The position numbers and the translations under genes were made by a program. From assembly GCA_963556495.2 (NCBI GenBank), contig OY747702.1:11233193-11297192 (forward strand): 64,000 nt of DNA, written 5' to 3'. Of this stretch, positions 32,581 through 45,466 are shown in pieces. Within the stretch, counting starts at the first letter, position 1. Each line of letters opens with the position of its first letter. The DNA is from Valencia hispanica. Its lineage: Eukaryota > Chordata > Actinopteri > Cyprinodontiformes > Valenciidae. The notes under the pieces are model-generated. The model did no database searches, was not told the DNA's origin, and worked only from the letters and a program-made list of their open reading frames with translations.

Positions 32581-34659
32581 ACATTAGATTGTTTCATAGT
32601 TAAACTTTTAATATTATGGGAAACAATATATACACAACACCCCTGCTGACTGATCATAACCACTAAGCAGAATCCCACAGTAAAAAGCCTAAAACATCCC
32701 TTTAAGTCCAAAATAAGAAACTAAATTCTCCAACCCTAATGGGGACTCGAAATTACGTTCAACCCGAAATACACCTTGCCATTATTTTTCAACAAGCCAA
32801 AATGCAGAGATAGTGTAAAAAACAATCATATTTAGAGCCAGATTTGACCACAATCATTGCTGACACGCTAAGTTAAACAAAACACTTGGCCTCTACCAAA
32901 TGTTAGTCTAAATTAAAAACACGCAGCTCTGTATAGAACAAGATGGAGCTCATGTGGTTTTTCAACTATTTCTGACAGAGATGGATTTTTGAGAGGTTCA
33001 ACAATTATAAGAATTGTAATATAGATGACTGTTTCAAGTTTATTTATAATACTTTTTTATTGTCTTATATAGACTATATGACTTGAAATTACTTCATAAT
33101 CCTCCCCAGATTGCTCAAAACTAAGAATGTATTCTAAGGCTGTTGGTGATGTCTGGCCACCATGGAACTGAATTCTTTAGCTTGACAAAATGCCTAAATT
33201 GTGATAAAGGTGCTCCCCTTTGCTGATGATCAAGTAATGGATGCATTTCAGCATCCATACCTGGCTACTGTTTGCCCACTTCCTTGCTATAGAAGCAGTA
33301 AAAACAAACTGTGTTTATGACTTCATTACATGCATGATGGCACAGTGAAACAAGCATTTTGTTATTCATTTTTAAAAACCTTTTGAAAACCAGATTTATT
33401 TTTATCTCATTTAAATTAATTATTGGGATGTTAAAAAGGGTGCCTTCATCTTTATGATTTTCTATGCCAAGTTGAAGATTTTATCACGTCCTCTTTGTCA
33501 AGAATAACCAAAACAATTTTTCGCTTCTCCGAATTATGACTGTGGAAATGCGGATGCATTAATTTTCATTACTACTGCTCTTTATATTCATCACACTAAA
33601 AAAAGCATTAGGTTTCATTGACTTCCTTAATTGTCTTCAGTCCATGAATTGCAAAACAGACATTGTTTAGTTGATATGTAATCACAAAGGTGCCCAGCTT
33701 TAAAAACACCTAATAAAGTGTTTGCTTGAAAAAGTAGGGACGTTTTTAGTCATTTTTATATGTTAAAAGAACAAGTCAAGTGCATTCCATTGAATAAATC
33801 TACAAAAACAAACAGGAGAGTAACACCAGAATCAAGGCAGACAATAAGTGAAGTCCTTCATTTCCATTGTGGAAAAAAACTGTCTAAACTCTACACTGAA
33901 AAATATAGATATAAGTGAAACTTTAAAATTGGTGGACTTGTTCCTTCTAAAAAAAACTGGGACTCGAAAATAAAGTTGTGGAAAGTAGCAGATCATTGGG
34001 TAGCACTATATATATATTACAACCCTTACTTTCTTAGAACTTATAGGTTACTGTCTCTGAAACATTCTCAGAACTGAATGTTCTGTGTGTTTTAGTAGGT
34101 AGATCCTTTAATGTTAATAACCTTACATATTTCATTTCTAAAACATATTGGGGACTTGTGGGAACCAGGTTGTATTAGTAAGTCCTGGAACGTAACAGGT
34201 ACTTTCAGAAACTAGGTTGTGTTATAAGGTGGGTTATAAAGTGATTTTTTTAGGAACTTACAGATACTTTTTGAAAACTTAACAAAAACATTCCCAAAAC
34301 TTGCCTGGCACTTTTCCAGACCTTACTGGGATGTTTCCCAGAACTATCCTGGAACTTTATAGGAAGTTAGTGGCTACTTAGGTGAGGCTATATTTTGTAG
34401 TGCTGCCCATAATTAGTGACCTCATAACACAATCAGGTACTTAAAGTATACAGTGCTACTAGAAAGGTATCCAGTAATCTCTGGGAAGGTTACAGGAAAG
34501 CACACAGTACATTCTGGGACTGTTCCTGCTAAGGTACAATACAGCTTTGATAACTAATGAGTTTTGCAAAAGTAATCCCTAAGTTCTTGAATAATATCTG
34601 CGTTATTATCTATTCCCACCAATCATTTGTGGCCTAATCTATCAACCAATAGGGCAATT
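32581..34659. other. Unassigned sequence with GGAACTT-like motifs
   Basis: AT-rich DNA. About 33990-34520 is crowded with variants of AGGAACTT, GGAACC and CCAGAAC, suggesting an old short-motif repeat. No gene. Confidence 0.35.
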
Positions 34660-36308
34660 AATTAATTGATAGGTTGTTCTAGAATTGCGCTGCTCTGGGT
34701 GGCTGCATGTTGGAGTGGCTTAATTGGGCAAATATTAAGTTTTGTTTTTTCGGACGTTGTTTCCTCTGTTTTCTTGAGGAAGATTGCATTTGTTTGGACC
34801 TCTGTACTTTCTGGTTTTTGGTGCTGTGAAGCTGGAAGGATTTTTGCAGTTAATTTTTCACTTTTTGATAACTTGTCATGATCCGTAACTATGGCAACAA
34901 TGTGGTTTACAGCCGAGAGCAGCTGATTAACATTGCAAAAGCTGAAGCCACAAATCCCTGATGAGTTGATAAGGAGGACACATGGATGAAGAGCAGGAGC
35001 AAAAAGAAGGTGGTGAAGGAGTAAGTTCGCACCATGTCTTCAATTGATAATAATGGGGAAAGTGAGATCACTGGCTAACAAAATGGATGAACTCCAAGCC
35101 CTTACAAGGACTCAGCGAGAGTATCGGGAATGCAATGTTATGTGTTTTACTGAGACGTGGCTGCAGGATCATATCCCTGACTCCAACGTCTCTCTGCCAG
35201 GCTTCATGACTGTACAAGCAGACAGAGATCTGAAGACAAGCAGGAAAAGACGATCAGGTGGAGTATATCAGAGATGTCTGGTCTGGAACGTAACAGATCA
35301 AAGGGCTTTAAGCATGGGAAGGACTGGATAGATGGAAGTTTGGACAGAGCCAATGAACTGAACACCTTCTTCAATAGGTTCAGTTCAGGAACGAGCTCAG
35401 CATCTTCCTCTATTGTCCCCAGCCCTCCAGACATCCCAACCTCCCCTGACCCACAGCTTTCCTGTCATACCTTGGATGTTTTATCTTCTACCTCAGTTAT
35501 GGATTCTTCTGCTTCCACAAGTTTGTCTTCAACCAAGTCAGATGCTGCTGCTCCCTCTTGTCTGTCTTTAAAAATCAGGTGAAGAGGTAGCTGGAGTAAC
35601 TGAACCGGAACAAGGCTGCAGGTCCAGATAGTGTCAGCCCCTGAGTTCTGAAGGCCTGTGCAGAGCAGCTCTGTGGTATCCTGCAGCACCTCTTCAACCT
35701 TAGCCTGAGCCAGGAGAAGGTTTCAGTGTTGTGGAAGACATCATGCATTGTTCCGGTACCAAAGAGAACTCACTCATCAGTCATCAATTACTATAGAGCT
35801 GTTGCCCTGACATCCCACAACATGAAGGTCCTTGAGAGACAACCGTTGGCCCCCCTGTAGTTTGCTTATTGCTGTGGAGTTGGAGTTGAAGATGTCATCA
35901 TTCACCTGCTTCAACCAACCCACTGTCATCTGGACAAAGCAGGCAGCACTGTGAGGATCATGATATTTGATTTCTCCAGAGCATTTGAAACAATTCAGCC
36001 TGATTTGCTTTGTCAGAAACTCCTGAAGACACAGGTGGAGCCCTCAACAATTGCCTGGATCAATGACTACCTGACAAACAGATCACAGTTTGTGGGACTG
36101 ATGAATTGTGTGTCAAACCAGGTGGTCAGCAGCACAGGAGCACCACAGGGGACTGTACTCTTATCATTCCTTTTTACTCTGTACACCTCAGACTTCCAGT
36201 ACAAATCAGAGACCTGTCATCATAGATAGACAAGAAGCTGAATACAGAGAGCTGGTGGACCGCTTTGTGACATGGTGTGGAAACAATCGTCTTACAAAGG
36301 AGATGATT

Positions 36309-36815
36309 TTTTTTAGCCCCACAATTCTTTCCCATTATTTATCACCCAGTGCTCCTTAGTTCAGGTCCTGGGGTTCCACTCTCCCTCTGTGCCGGCCCCG
36401 GGAGGGGCCCTTCACTGAAACCCAAGCCTCCTTTGTGCTTGGGGAGTGGGCAGGCCCTTCTTTTCACCCGACGGGGCGGGGTTTCTCCGGCTGGAAGCGC
36501 GTGGAAGGATCACGTTATTTCAGATCCTCCCCAACCCTGCGGGTGCCCCGGCCGGCAAGGAGGAGGCAGTATACAGCCCCAGGACTAATGCATGTTTTTG
36601 TGGGAGTAGCTCACATTAGCGCTCAAGGGAACACGGGGAGAACATGCAAACTCCACACAGAAAGGCCCTTTCGCCAACCCCACCCAGGGAGTGGATGCCG
36701 ATGATGTGGGGGAACAAACACACCCTCACCACCCACAGTGTCCCCGGCGGTAATCGAACCCGGGACCTTCTAGCTGTGAGGTGAGCCAGGCTACCAGCTG
36801 CACCACCGTGCCCCC
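36309..36815 (-). mobile_element. tRNA-derived SINE-like insertion with 15-bp duplication
   Basis: ACAAAGGAGATGATT occurs at 36294-36308 and again at 36816-36830, flanking a 507-bp insert within the LINE. On the minus strand the insert starts GGGGGCACGGTGGTGCAGCT, has a good B box (GGTTCGATTACC, 36749-36760), and ends in an A-rich tail at 36309-36314, next to the duplication. It is long for a SINE. Its body has GTGGAGTTTGCATGTTCTCC, like the SINE at 18096-18265. Confidence 0.85.
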
Positions 36816-36985
36816 ACAAAGGAGATGATTGTAGATTTCAGAAGAAACAGGGAACAGTCAAACACTGTTTCCTTCATGGGAGAAGAAGTGGAGGTGGTTG
36901 AGGAGTATAAATACCTCGAAGTTCACCTGGACAACAGACTGGACTGGAGACTGAACAGTGAATCCGTCTACAAGAAGGGACAGAG

Positions 36986-37614
36986 TGTCATAGTTCTTGG
37001 GTGTTTGTGTTTTGTTAGTTCTTTTCCTTATTTAGTTCTATTATCATGTTAGTGTTTTCCTTGTCTTTATTAGTTATTTCTGGTACTTTCTTGTTTCTGT
37101 AATTCTCCATGTTCTAAGATGTTTTTAACCCTGTGCTTCTGTGTCCACCTTTTTATTTGTATTTCTCTTTAGATAGTTTCCTTATTTATTTCTCCCTTCT
37201 GTTCTCCAGTGTTTCCTTAAGATTCCTCCCTAGACATATTATCTTTGCTTTATAGTTTCTTTATAGTTTTCTGTCTTCCTTCCTTCCTTACCTTCAGTCC
37301 CAGTTGTTGATTATTTCCACCTGTTCTCTCCCTCTCACCTGCATCTGCTCTCACTAATTGGTCATTGGTCTTCTCTGTCACTTCCTCATTCTCTCCTCAG
37401 TATATATTCAGCTCTACTTCAGTCACTACTCGCTGGTTCGTCATTCTTTCCCTGTCTGGTTCCTGATTCATGCCCAGTTCCTGTTTCTTCCTCATCTCTG
37501 CATTTTTGGTTCTCCTAGTTATGGAAGTTTTTGCTCCTTGTTTTTGTTAACAATTAAATCATTGAAGTTTTATTTTTGCTGCCTTTGGGTCCTATTTAAC
37601 ATTCAAACATGACA
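36986..37614 (+). mobile_element. Solo LTR with 5-bp target duplication
   Basis: The 629-bp insert starts TGTCAT and ends ATGACA, and is flanked by CAGAG at 36981-36985 and 37615-37619. It interrupts the LINE coding sequence exactly. Inside are a TATA-like CAGTATATATTCAGC and an AATTAAAT signal. No PBS, PPT or coding interior is present, so it is what remains after recombination between two LTRs. A diverged copy of this LTR forms 1-310. Confidence 0.9.
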
Positions 37615-38359
37615 CAGAGCAGACTCTACTCACTGAGGAAGCTTAGGTCCTTCAAGGTTTGCAGCAAGATGCTGCAAATCTTCTACAAGTGTGTTGTGGA
37701 GAGTGTAATCTATTCAGCCATCATCTGTTGGGGTAGCAGCATCAGAACCAGGGACTTAAAAAGGCTCAACAATCTGATAAAGAAGGCTGGTTCTGTTCTG
37801 GGGACGACTGTGGAACCTCTTCAGATGATGATGCAAAGAAGGATACTTCACAAAATCAAAAGAATTATGGACAACTCTGTTCTTGTAGGATAGTCTCATG
37901 AGTGTCTTCAGTCGGAGGCTTCTTCAGTTTCATTGCAACACAGACCACTACAGGAAATCTTTCCTGCTCACAGCCATCATGATCTACAACTCCATAAAGA
38001 ATTAATAGTATGATCTACAACAACACTTAATTTGCCTCTGGGATCAATAAAGTATTTTTGAATTGAATTGAATGTGTGTGGAGGCTTGCATGTGCCCCTC
38101 AACGAGAACATTTAACTTTTAATAACAATTTAATACAATTTTAGGTAAATAATTTAGGTAAATAAAACATACTAAATAAAATTATCTGGGTGCTGTCAGT
38201 CACATGATGGCCAATAACCAATGCCTCTGCCTTCACTCCCCAGCTGCTTAGCTTTGCGAGTGAGGCTGCTGGTAAGTAGGGTGTACAAGATAATAGCTTA
38301 TCTATCTTAGCTAATACAGTTTAGATTATTTTATACACTCCATTTTGTTACTTGGTTAC

Positions 38360-39838
38360 TAAACTCAGCAAAAAAAGAAATGTCCCTTTTTCAGGACAGT
38401 GTATTTCAACAATAATGTTGTAAAAATCCAAATAACTTTACAGATCTTCATTGTAAAGGGTTTAAACAATGTTTTCCATGCATGTTTAATTAACCATAAT
38501 CATTTAATTAACATGCACCTGTGGAATGGTCGTTAAGACCTTAACAGCTTACAGAAAGTAGGCATTTAAGGTCACAGTTCTAAAAACGCAGGACACTAAA
38601 GAGACTTGTCTACCGACTGTGAAAAACCGCCAAAGAAAGATGCCCCGGGTCCCTGCTCATCTGCGTGAACGTGCATTAGGCATAATGCAGGGAGGCATGA
38701 GGACTGCTGATGTGGCTAGGGCAATAAATTGCCATGTCCACACTGTGAGACGCCTAAGACAGCGCTACAGGGAGACAGGAAGGACAGCTGATCATCCTCG
38801 CAGTGGAAGACCACGTGTAACAACACCTGCACAGGATCGGTACATCTGAATAGCACACCTGCGTTACAGGTACAGGATGGCCACAACAACTGCCCGAGTC
38901 ACACCAGGAACACACAATCCCTCCATCAGTGCTCAGACTGTCCGGAATAGGCTAAGAGACGCTGGACTGAGAGCTTGTAGGCCTGTTGTAAGGCAGGTCC
39001 TTACTAGACTTCACCAGCAACAACGCCGCCTATGGGCACAAACCCACCTTCGCTGGACCAGACAGGAGTGGCAAAAAGTGCTCTTCACTGATGAGTCACG
39101 GTTTTGTCTCACCAGGGGTGATGGACGGATTCGTGTTTATCGTCGAAGGAATGAGCATTACACCGAGGCCTGTACCCTGGAGCGGGATCGATTTGGAGGT
39201 GGGGGGTCCGTCATGGTCTGGGGCGGTATATCACATCACCATCGGACTGAGCTTGTTGTCATTGCAGGAAATCTCAATGCCTTGCGGTACAGGGAAGACG
39301 TCCTCCCTCATGTGGTACCCTTTATGCATGCTCTTTCGGACATGATCCTCCAGCAGGACAATGCCACCAGCCATACTGCTCATTCTTTTCTGCATGACAG
39401 CAATGTCAGTGTTCTGCCATGGCCAGCGAAGAGCCCGGATCTCAATCCCATTGAGCACATCTGGGACCTGTTGGATCGCAGGGTGAGGGCTAGGGCCATT
39501 CCCCCCAGAAATGTCCAGGAACTTGCAAGTGCCTTGGTGGAAGAGTGGGGTAACATCTCAAAGCAAGAACTGACAAATCTGGTCCAGTCCATGAGGAGGA
39601 GATGCACTGCAGTACTTCAAGCAGCTGGTGGCCACATCAGATACTGACTGGTACTTTTGATTTTGAGCCTCCCTTCATTCAAGGACACATTATTCTATTT
39701 CTGTTAGTCACGTGTCTGTGAAACATTTTTAGTTTGTCTTATGGTGTTGACTCTTATTACAAATATTTACACACATTAAGTTTACTGAAAGTAAAAACAG
39801 TTGAAAGTCAGAGGACGTTTCTTTTTTTTCTGAGTTTA
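38360..39838 (+). mobile_element. Tc1-like transposon, inactive, different family
   Basis: Short inverted ends TAAACTCAG and CTGAGTTTA lie at 38360 and 39830-39838, including the TA duplication. Inverted similarity covers about the outer 25 bp (AAAAAAAGAAATGTCC against GGACGTTTCTTTTTTT). The interior holds one transposase gene spoiled by a stop and a deletion. From memory it matches a Tc1-like family that is very common in salmonids and other fish. Confidence 0.9.
38640..39647 (+). pseudogene. Tc1-like transposase with one stop and DD31E spacing
   Basis: From the ATG at 38640 the frame is open except for one TGA at 38847-38849, after which it continues in the same frame to 39647. The helix-turn-helix start (RTADVARAINCHVHT), the GRPRV linker, FTDESRF, the GGGGSVMVWGG box, LQQDNATSH and LNPIEHIWD are all present. 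The stop is probably a CGA-to-TGA change, as methylated CpG sites decay. There are 31 residues between the second D and the E, not the 34 usual for Tc1, so about three residues are missing between the catalytic residues and the enzyme would be defective even without the stop. Longer frames start at a GTG and are not preferred. Confidence 0.9.
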
Positions 39839-39980
39839 TATACACTGTCTTCTTCTTGAGTTTTCTTGTGGCAACTGTTGAAGTATAATGAGCACGCTGC
39901 ACACTGTGCAACTGCATGACAAAACATTATCTCTCCTTTGACTGTCACGGCCGCTGACATTTGTCCCAAGTGAAGGGTTA

Positions 39981-41350
39981 GGCAAGGCAATTTTATTTGT
40001 ATAACACACTTTTAACAAAAAGGTGATTCAAGGTGGTTTACATGATTAAGATGTAAAATAAAAATAGCAGTAAAACAGACAAAGCATACAAAGTAAAAAC
40101 AGCAATAGAGCAAGAAGAATACACATATACATCAAGGCATTACAAAGCATATAATGTAAAAACAGCAAGAAGCATACACAAAACATGATACATCAAAGCA
40201 TTACTCAAAGGCAGCTTTAAACAGATACGTTTTTAGTTGTGATTTAAAAGAACTGTGTTTCAGCAGCTTTGCAATTTTCTGAAAATTTGTTCCAGATTAG
40301 AGGAGCAAAGAAACTGAAAGCTGCTTCTTCGTGTTTGGTTTGGTTTGGACTGGAATTAGAGGACCTGAGTGTTCTGGTGGGTTGGTATAGTAATAGCAGA
40401 TCTTCAATATACTTTGGTGCTAAGCCATTCAATGATTTATAAACTAGCAAAAGTATTGTATAGTCTATTCTCTGCCACAGGGCCACAGGGAGCCAGTGTA
40501 AGGGCTTTAGAACTGGGGTGATGTGCTCTACTTTCCTGGTTCTAGTGAGGAACACGAGCAACAGCGTTCTGGATCAGCTGCAGCTGTCTGACTGACCTTT
40601 TAGGCAGACCTGTGAGAACGCTGTTGCAGTAATCAATCCGACTAACGATAAACGCATGGATGAGTTTTTCCAGGTCCTGTTGCGACATCAGTCCTTTAAT
40701 CCTAGAGATGTTCTTCAGGTGATAGAAGGCTGACCTTGTTATTGCCTTTATGTGACCCTGGAGGTTCAGGTCTGAGTCCATTACTACACATAGATTTCGG
40801 GCCTGATCAGTAGTTTCTAGCTGTATTTACTGAAGCTGTGTGCTGACTGTGGATTGTTCTTCTTTAGGTCAAAAATTAGTGGACCTAAGGTATGCGCCTC
40901 TGTTTTGTTTCTGTTTAGCTGGAGATGGTTATGGCCCATCCATCCATTGATTTGCTTGATGCATTCACTTAGGGTTTGGATGGGTTCAAAGTCATCTGGT
41001 GACATCGTAATTTTAGAGCGGAGTATCATCTGCGTAGTTATGGTAGCTAATCTTATTGTTGTTATTGTTGCCTTAATCTGGGCTAGTGGGAGCATGTAGA
41101 TATAAATAAGAGGGACCCCAGGATGGAGTCCTGGGGCACCCCAAATGTGATTTATTTTTGTTCTGATGAAACGTTTCCTATTGAAACAAAGAAGTCCCTG
41201 TTCTTTAGGTAAGACTCAAACCAGCCAAGTACTGTACCAGAGAGTCCGACCCAACTCTCCAGTCGTTCCAATAGTATATCATGATCAACAGTGTCAAATG
41301 CTGCACTGAGGTCCAACAGACCCAGCACTGTGGTTCTGCCACAGTCGGGT
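39981..41350 (-). mobile_element. L2-type LINE relic, 5' truncated
   Basis: Minus-strand pieces in order: DLSAAFDTVDHDILLERL (motif A, about 41330-41275), a [13 protein letters not shown] block (about 41140), HNYADDT (motif C, near 41040), [39 protein letters not shown] (about 40700), VSRIDYCNSVLTGLP, LKPLHWLPV (about 40500) and a KHEEAAFSFFAPLIWNKF block (about 40300). The 3' tail ends GGCAAGGCAATTTTATTTG at 39981-40000. Frameshifts break it several times. The catalytic pair survives, but not the endonuclease. Confidence 0.85.
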
Positions 41351-41659
41351 GACAGGGAAGAGGGGGGGCTCAGAACCAGGCCCTACAACAAGGAATTTAT
41401 GGCCAAGAACATTTTTTAAAAACAGGCCTGTTTGTGAAATAAAATATAGTCCTGATTTTGAAGTTTTTTAAACTGTTTAGTTACTTGTAGTGGTTTCAGA
41501 TCTCCATCACCCTCTCCCTCCCCAAACACAGAGGTGGTTTGGCCGCAGTGAAATCTTCAGACTTTCAGTTTATTAGGCTGCTCCAGGTCTGAAAAAAATG
41601 CTTGGTGCGCTACAGGCTTGGAGAGAAAAAAAAACGCAGCCTGAGTCGGTCCCTCCGCT
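41351..41659. other. Unassigned sequence
   Basis: Short stretch between an L2 relic and an LTR, with a G-run near 41362. No gene or repeat is recognised. Confidence 0.4.
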
Positions 41660-42500
41660 TGTCACGGTGTGACTTCCTCCCTGTCTGCGTCACTCCCTGT
41701 CTCCTAGTGTTTGTTAATTGTCATCAGCTGTCTCCTGTTTTCCCTGATTACCTTCCCATTGTTGTCCCAGCCCTTTTAAACCCCAGTTCTCCCTTATTCC
41801 TTTGCCGGGTCCTTCGTCTACTCACCTCCCTGTCATTGTCAGTGGTCGTCCTGCGTTTCCGTCCCTTGTGGTTGTATTGGTGGGTCTCATGGTTTTTTAT
41901 CACTACGTTGTATTGGATTTGTTCGCTGACTGGAATTAAAGAGTTGTTACACTGCATCTCTGCCTGTCTGTGTTTGAGTCCGATCACAAAACATGACAGT
42001 AGGACCTGACCAAAAGGATTCAGCAGCAGGTGACAAACTGACTCTGTTTCAATGGTTGGCCAGGGAGTCTGCTAAGAGTGCTCCCCCACCAAAAGAATCA
42101 CCATTCTGGGGATTGAGGTTGGTGTTCTGTCCTCCTGGAGTGGGCCTCCGCAGGCATGAAGCTGGTTGACAATCCTCCCCACAGTTCTTCCCCTGGCATC
42201 GGCATAGACATTGCCGTAGGGGCGCCCCTACTCCTCTCCAGGGATCCTGGTCGCCGTCTTCACTGCCTCCGTTGAAGCTGCTCCTCGCTTTGACCTACCG
42301 GTCGCAGTTTTGTCTCGCTGTCAGGAGGCTTCCACCCTCCCAGCCAGCCTCAAGCCCTGCCTTCCGCTCCTCCTCCAGACTCTGCGTCTTTGTGGAGCAC
42401 GGTGTCTGAGGAGGAGTTTGCCCAGCTGACAAAGGGCAACCTTGGCGTAGTCTGACACTCAATGGAAATGAGCTCGGCTTTCTGCTGGCAATGTGAACCA
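41660..42500 (+). mobile_element. LTR and leader of a decayed LTR retrotransposon
   Basis: A 339-bp LTR (41660-41998) starts TGTCACGG and ends ATGACA, with a TATA-like CCCTTTTAAACCC near 41770 and AATTAAAG near 41936. After it come a GTAGGACCTGACC leader and a short C-rich, gag-leader-like stretch to about 42500. There is no second LTR or pol. It is not the same family as the other LTRs in the window. Confidence 0.6.
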
Positions 42501-44627
42501 AGGTCTGACACTGGTTATACAGGGATTAACAACCCCATGTCAAGGGGCCTGGTATCCCATACTCCCGGAGTACCCCCCCACAGGACTCCTTGATGGAACT
42601 AAATACTGGCTAATCTTGTTTAAAAAGAAACCTGTTCAAGGTTTTAAAAGAGTTTAGACTGAGACACCAGACAGTAACTCTAAATATACAACCAGAGCTT
42701 AAAAATGTTTAGGAATGGCCTCATACAAGGACCTGTGTACAAGAGTAGAAAATGAATGTTCTCCTACCAATTGGACGGAGGTTGATCTATTTTGCGAAGG
42801 AGAATGGACTAAAAAAATAAATTCCGTCTATATATGAACAAAGAGGTTACAGAAGGCCTGCAGCTGTAATTAAAAACAAAAGACACAAATATTGACTTAA
42901 TACAAGAGGCTCAATGCAAAAGCACAGCACATTTTATCGATTTTGGGATGCAAAACGAAATAAAAATAGAAAAATATGTATCATTCTTCTTCCACTTTAC
43001 AATTATCCAAATCCTAATAATATCAATTGGATATAAAGTGTCTTGTATTTTTCAATTTGAAGCTTTTGCTTAATTTACATATTTGTGTAACATACTCAAA
43101 ATATTAAACAGATATGCATACAAGATGTTGTTTTCTTATAAGATTTTTCTAACTGAGAAGTGAAGAGAATGGGGAAACATCCTGCAGCTCTAAATAATGT
43201 TCTTTGTTGGTATTCTGTTTTAAATAATGACTTTAATCAGCTGATTTACAGAGTTTTAATTCAACTCTGCAATTAATGTCCAACGTTGATTACTGCTTAA
43301 TCTAATCTAACTACACCCCCCAACTCCTTTCTTTGTTAATTTTCCTCTTTAGTCCCTATCTTGTCTCCATTTTGCATTCGTTCCAGCCAAAGCCACTTTT
43401 CCATCTCGCCTTTAATTCCCCTTCTCTTCATTTTATCTCTCTTTTCACCTTTGCTTCTCTCCTACATTTGTCTTTATATTCCTTCCTTGGTGTCCTTCTC
43501 TCTCTTCATAAATGAAAGAACCCATCTGGTGGCAGTAATTTTCTAATCAGAACTGCAGTTTGATTAATTTGCGAACAGTATTGGCGAGGAGAAATCGCAC
43601 GGAGAAATCAACATAACTTTATCACACCTAAGTGTGAGGAGATTTAAGTGATACTTTAAGAATGGAAAGGTTAAACTACTTAAAGAGTCACTTATGATAA
43701 ATTAATGCAGCCTCTCTGTCTTTGGCTGCTTTCCCGCTTTCTCACTATGCAAGTTTACCTTCGTAGGGACACGGTCATAAAACCATTTTTCTAGGGGGAA
43801 GTCATTGTGTGTGACTGTTCTCCTCCCACTTCTTAGTTTTGAGCCATGACTCCTGAACGCTTAGGTCCCACCCTTTGTCCTTGCAGGATTTTAATGGGAC
43901 TTTAGTCAAGGAACCCAAAGTACATAGAGATTCTTAAAGTAAAATATAATGCTCTTTATATAAGCTGCTGCAATTTGTCTCCCCCCAAGATGTATTACAT
44001 TTTGTAAAATAACCATGATTTTAAAAAATAAAGCTTCAAAAACGTTACTTTTGGAAGTTTTTATAAAGTAAATATCATGTACTGTATATATTTTTTTAAA
44101 TGTGCAGTATTCGATTCAATTCAATCTGTATAGACAAACTTTATGTCCACAGTTAACATGTAAACTGTCTTAGAAATTATAAAATATTTGTAAACACAAA
44201 CAATTCACAATTACTTGAAAAAACACTTCAGATAGTTTAATTTTATCATTTCCAGATGCAACAGTGTGTGTTTCCTGTTACTCATCTATTCTGAGGAAGC
44301 ACTGTTTCCAGAACTATCCCGTCGTGTTTTTTTTTTTAAGTGAACATGCACTTTCCTAAAAGTGCTTTAAAGGTGCAAACACCCAGAGCTACTAACATCT
44401 GACTGCCACTACCCACTTTGGGTATCCTATGGACAATTCTCATTGCATCATTGGATGCAACATGCAGCTTCTGTATGCTATGTTGCTTGTAGGATGACCA
44501 CAAGGGGGCAGTATATTGAGGTATCCAATATGCTACTTTTAAAAAGTAAAAGTAGCAAAAAAGCCACTTCTACTGGGACTGAACAGAGGGTGAACTTATG
44601 TGCAATGGTATTTGACTTAGCATAAAG
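42501..44627. other. Unassigned sequence before the Gypsy element
   Basis: About 2.1 kb of AT-rich DNA. The stretch 43540-43680 (TAATTTTCTAATCAG, TTTGATTAATTTGCG) is compact and resembles regulatory sequence. No gene. Confidence 0.35.
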
Positions 44628-45466
44628 TGTCACCCAACAGGGTACCTGGATTTTTGTTCTACCAGCTTAGAGTTCCACTACTGCAAGAATGGAGGACCAC
44701 TTTTACTTACAGCCAAGCGTTTTTTTTATTGTTACAGTCAAAGGGTGCGAGCCAGTTTTATTCCTCCTGAGAGTCTGTAGAAAGTTCTTTAAATCCTTCG
44801 AAAAATGGCTCCCATCAACCTCGCGTTACTTCGTGGGGGGGAGAATGCCAACATGAGGAATTCTTGATGATGGCACCGCTGTTTACTCGACGTCTTCACT
44901 GATGCTGCCGTCCTGCCACTGTCAAAGAAGCAGAAACGTGCTAAGACACTCTTAAAATCCAGGGGAGCAGCCCACTCATTCAGAATTTAGTGATGATAAC
45001 ATCCCTTTTTACTCATCTGATAGTCAGCGGTATTTTCAGGTCTTTCCTCAGCCCGATCGGTTGGAGACTCCACCCCCTCCTGGTCATCCAGTCCACCAAT
45101 GCACCATATATTGTCACACTGCTTGTCCTTGCTCCCGTTGCTCAAACTCCTCTCTTTTCTCTCAGTCTGTGGCCAGTGTGTCCTTCCGTTTACATTCCAT
45201 GAGGTGCTTATGTACTAGTCTTTGTTTCAGTCCACACCTGTATCCCCTTAGCCTAATTAAGTTGCAGCCAATGCGGCAGGGAGGAGCAGACTACCAGCTA
45301 AAATCAATCAGTATTGTCCTCAGTCCCAGTCATTTACCACCACAAATCCAAAACAACATGCATTAGCCTAAATTACCAAAATCTAAAAACATGCACTAGC
45401 AAATACACACATAAAAAGAAAAGGGCAAAATAAAAGACTGGCTGATTAATCTAGCTCCATCTCACA
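44628..45466 (-). repeat. 3' LTR of the Gypsy element
   Basis: 839 bp, TG..CA ended on both strands. Compared with the 5' LTR it has C for A near 44879, G for A near 44965, and AA for GT near 45097; the rest is identical. Confidence 0.95.

Larger units (their letters stand above)
34660..38075 (+). mobile_element. Rex1/L2-like LINE, interrupted by a SINE and a solo LTR
   Basis: The 5' region (34660-35040) precedes an endonuclease piece (KVRSLANKMDELQAL and NVMCFTETWLQD, about 35050-35160). A deletion leads into pre-RT sequence (NELNTFFNRF, about 35350). The RT pieces run from an IMIFDFSRAFETIQPD block (35960) through a GAPQGTVLL block (36130), EMIVDFRRNR (36823) and KSFKVCSKMLQIF-like sequence (37650) to the 3' tail (GGGATCAATAAAGTAT then GAATTGAATTGAA at 38040-38075). 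It is full of stops. Two later insertions split it. It is the same family as 18667-19612. Confidence 0.85.

Noticed and set aside
45061..45366. 101-codon frame, repeated at 50901-51206
   Set aside because: Both lie in LTRs on the opposite strand from gag-pol; they repeat because the LTRs do.
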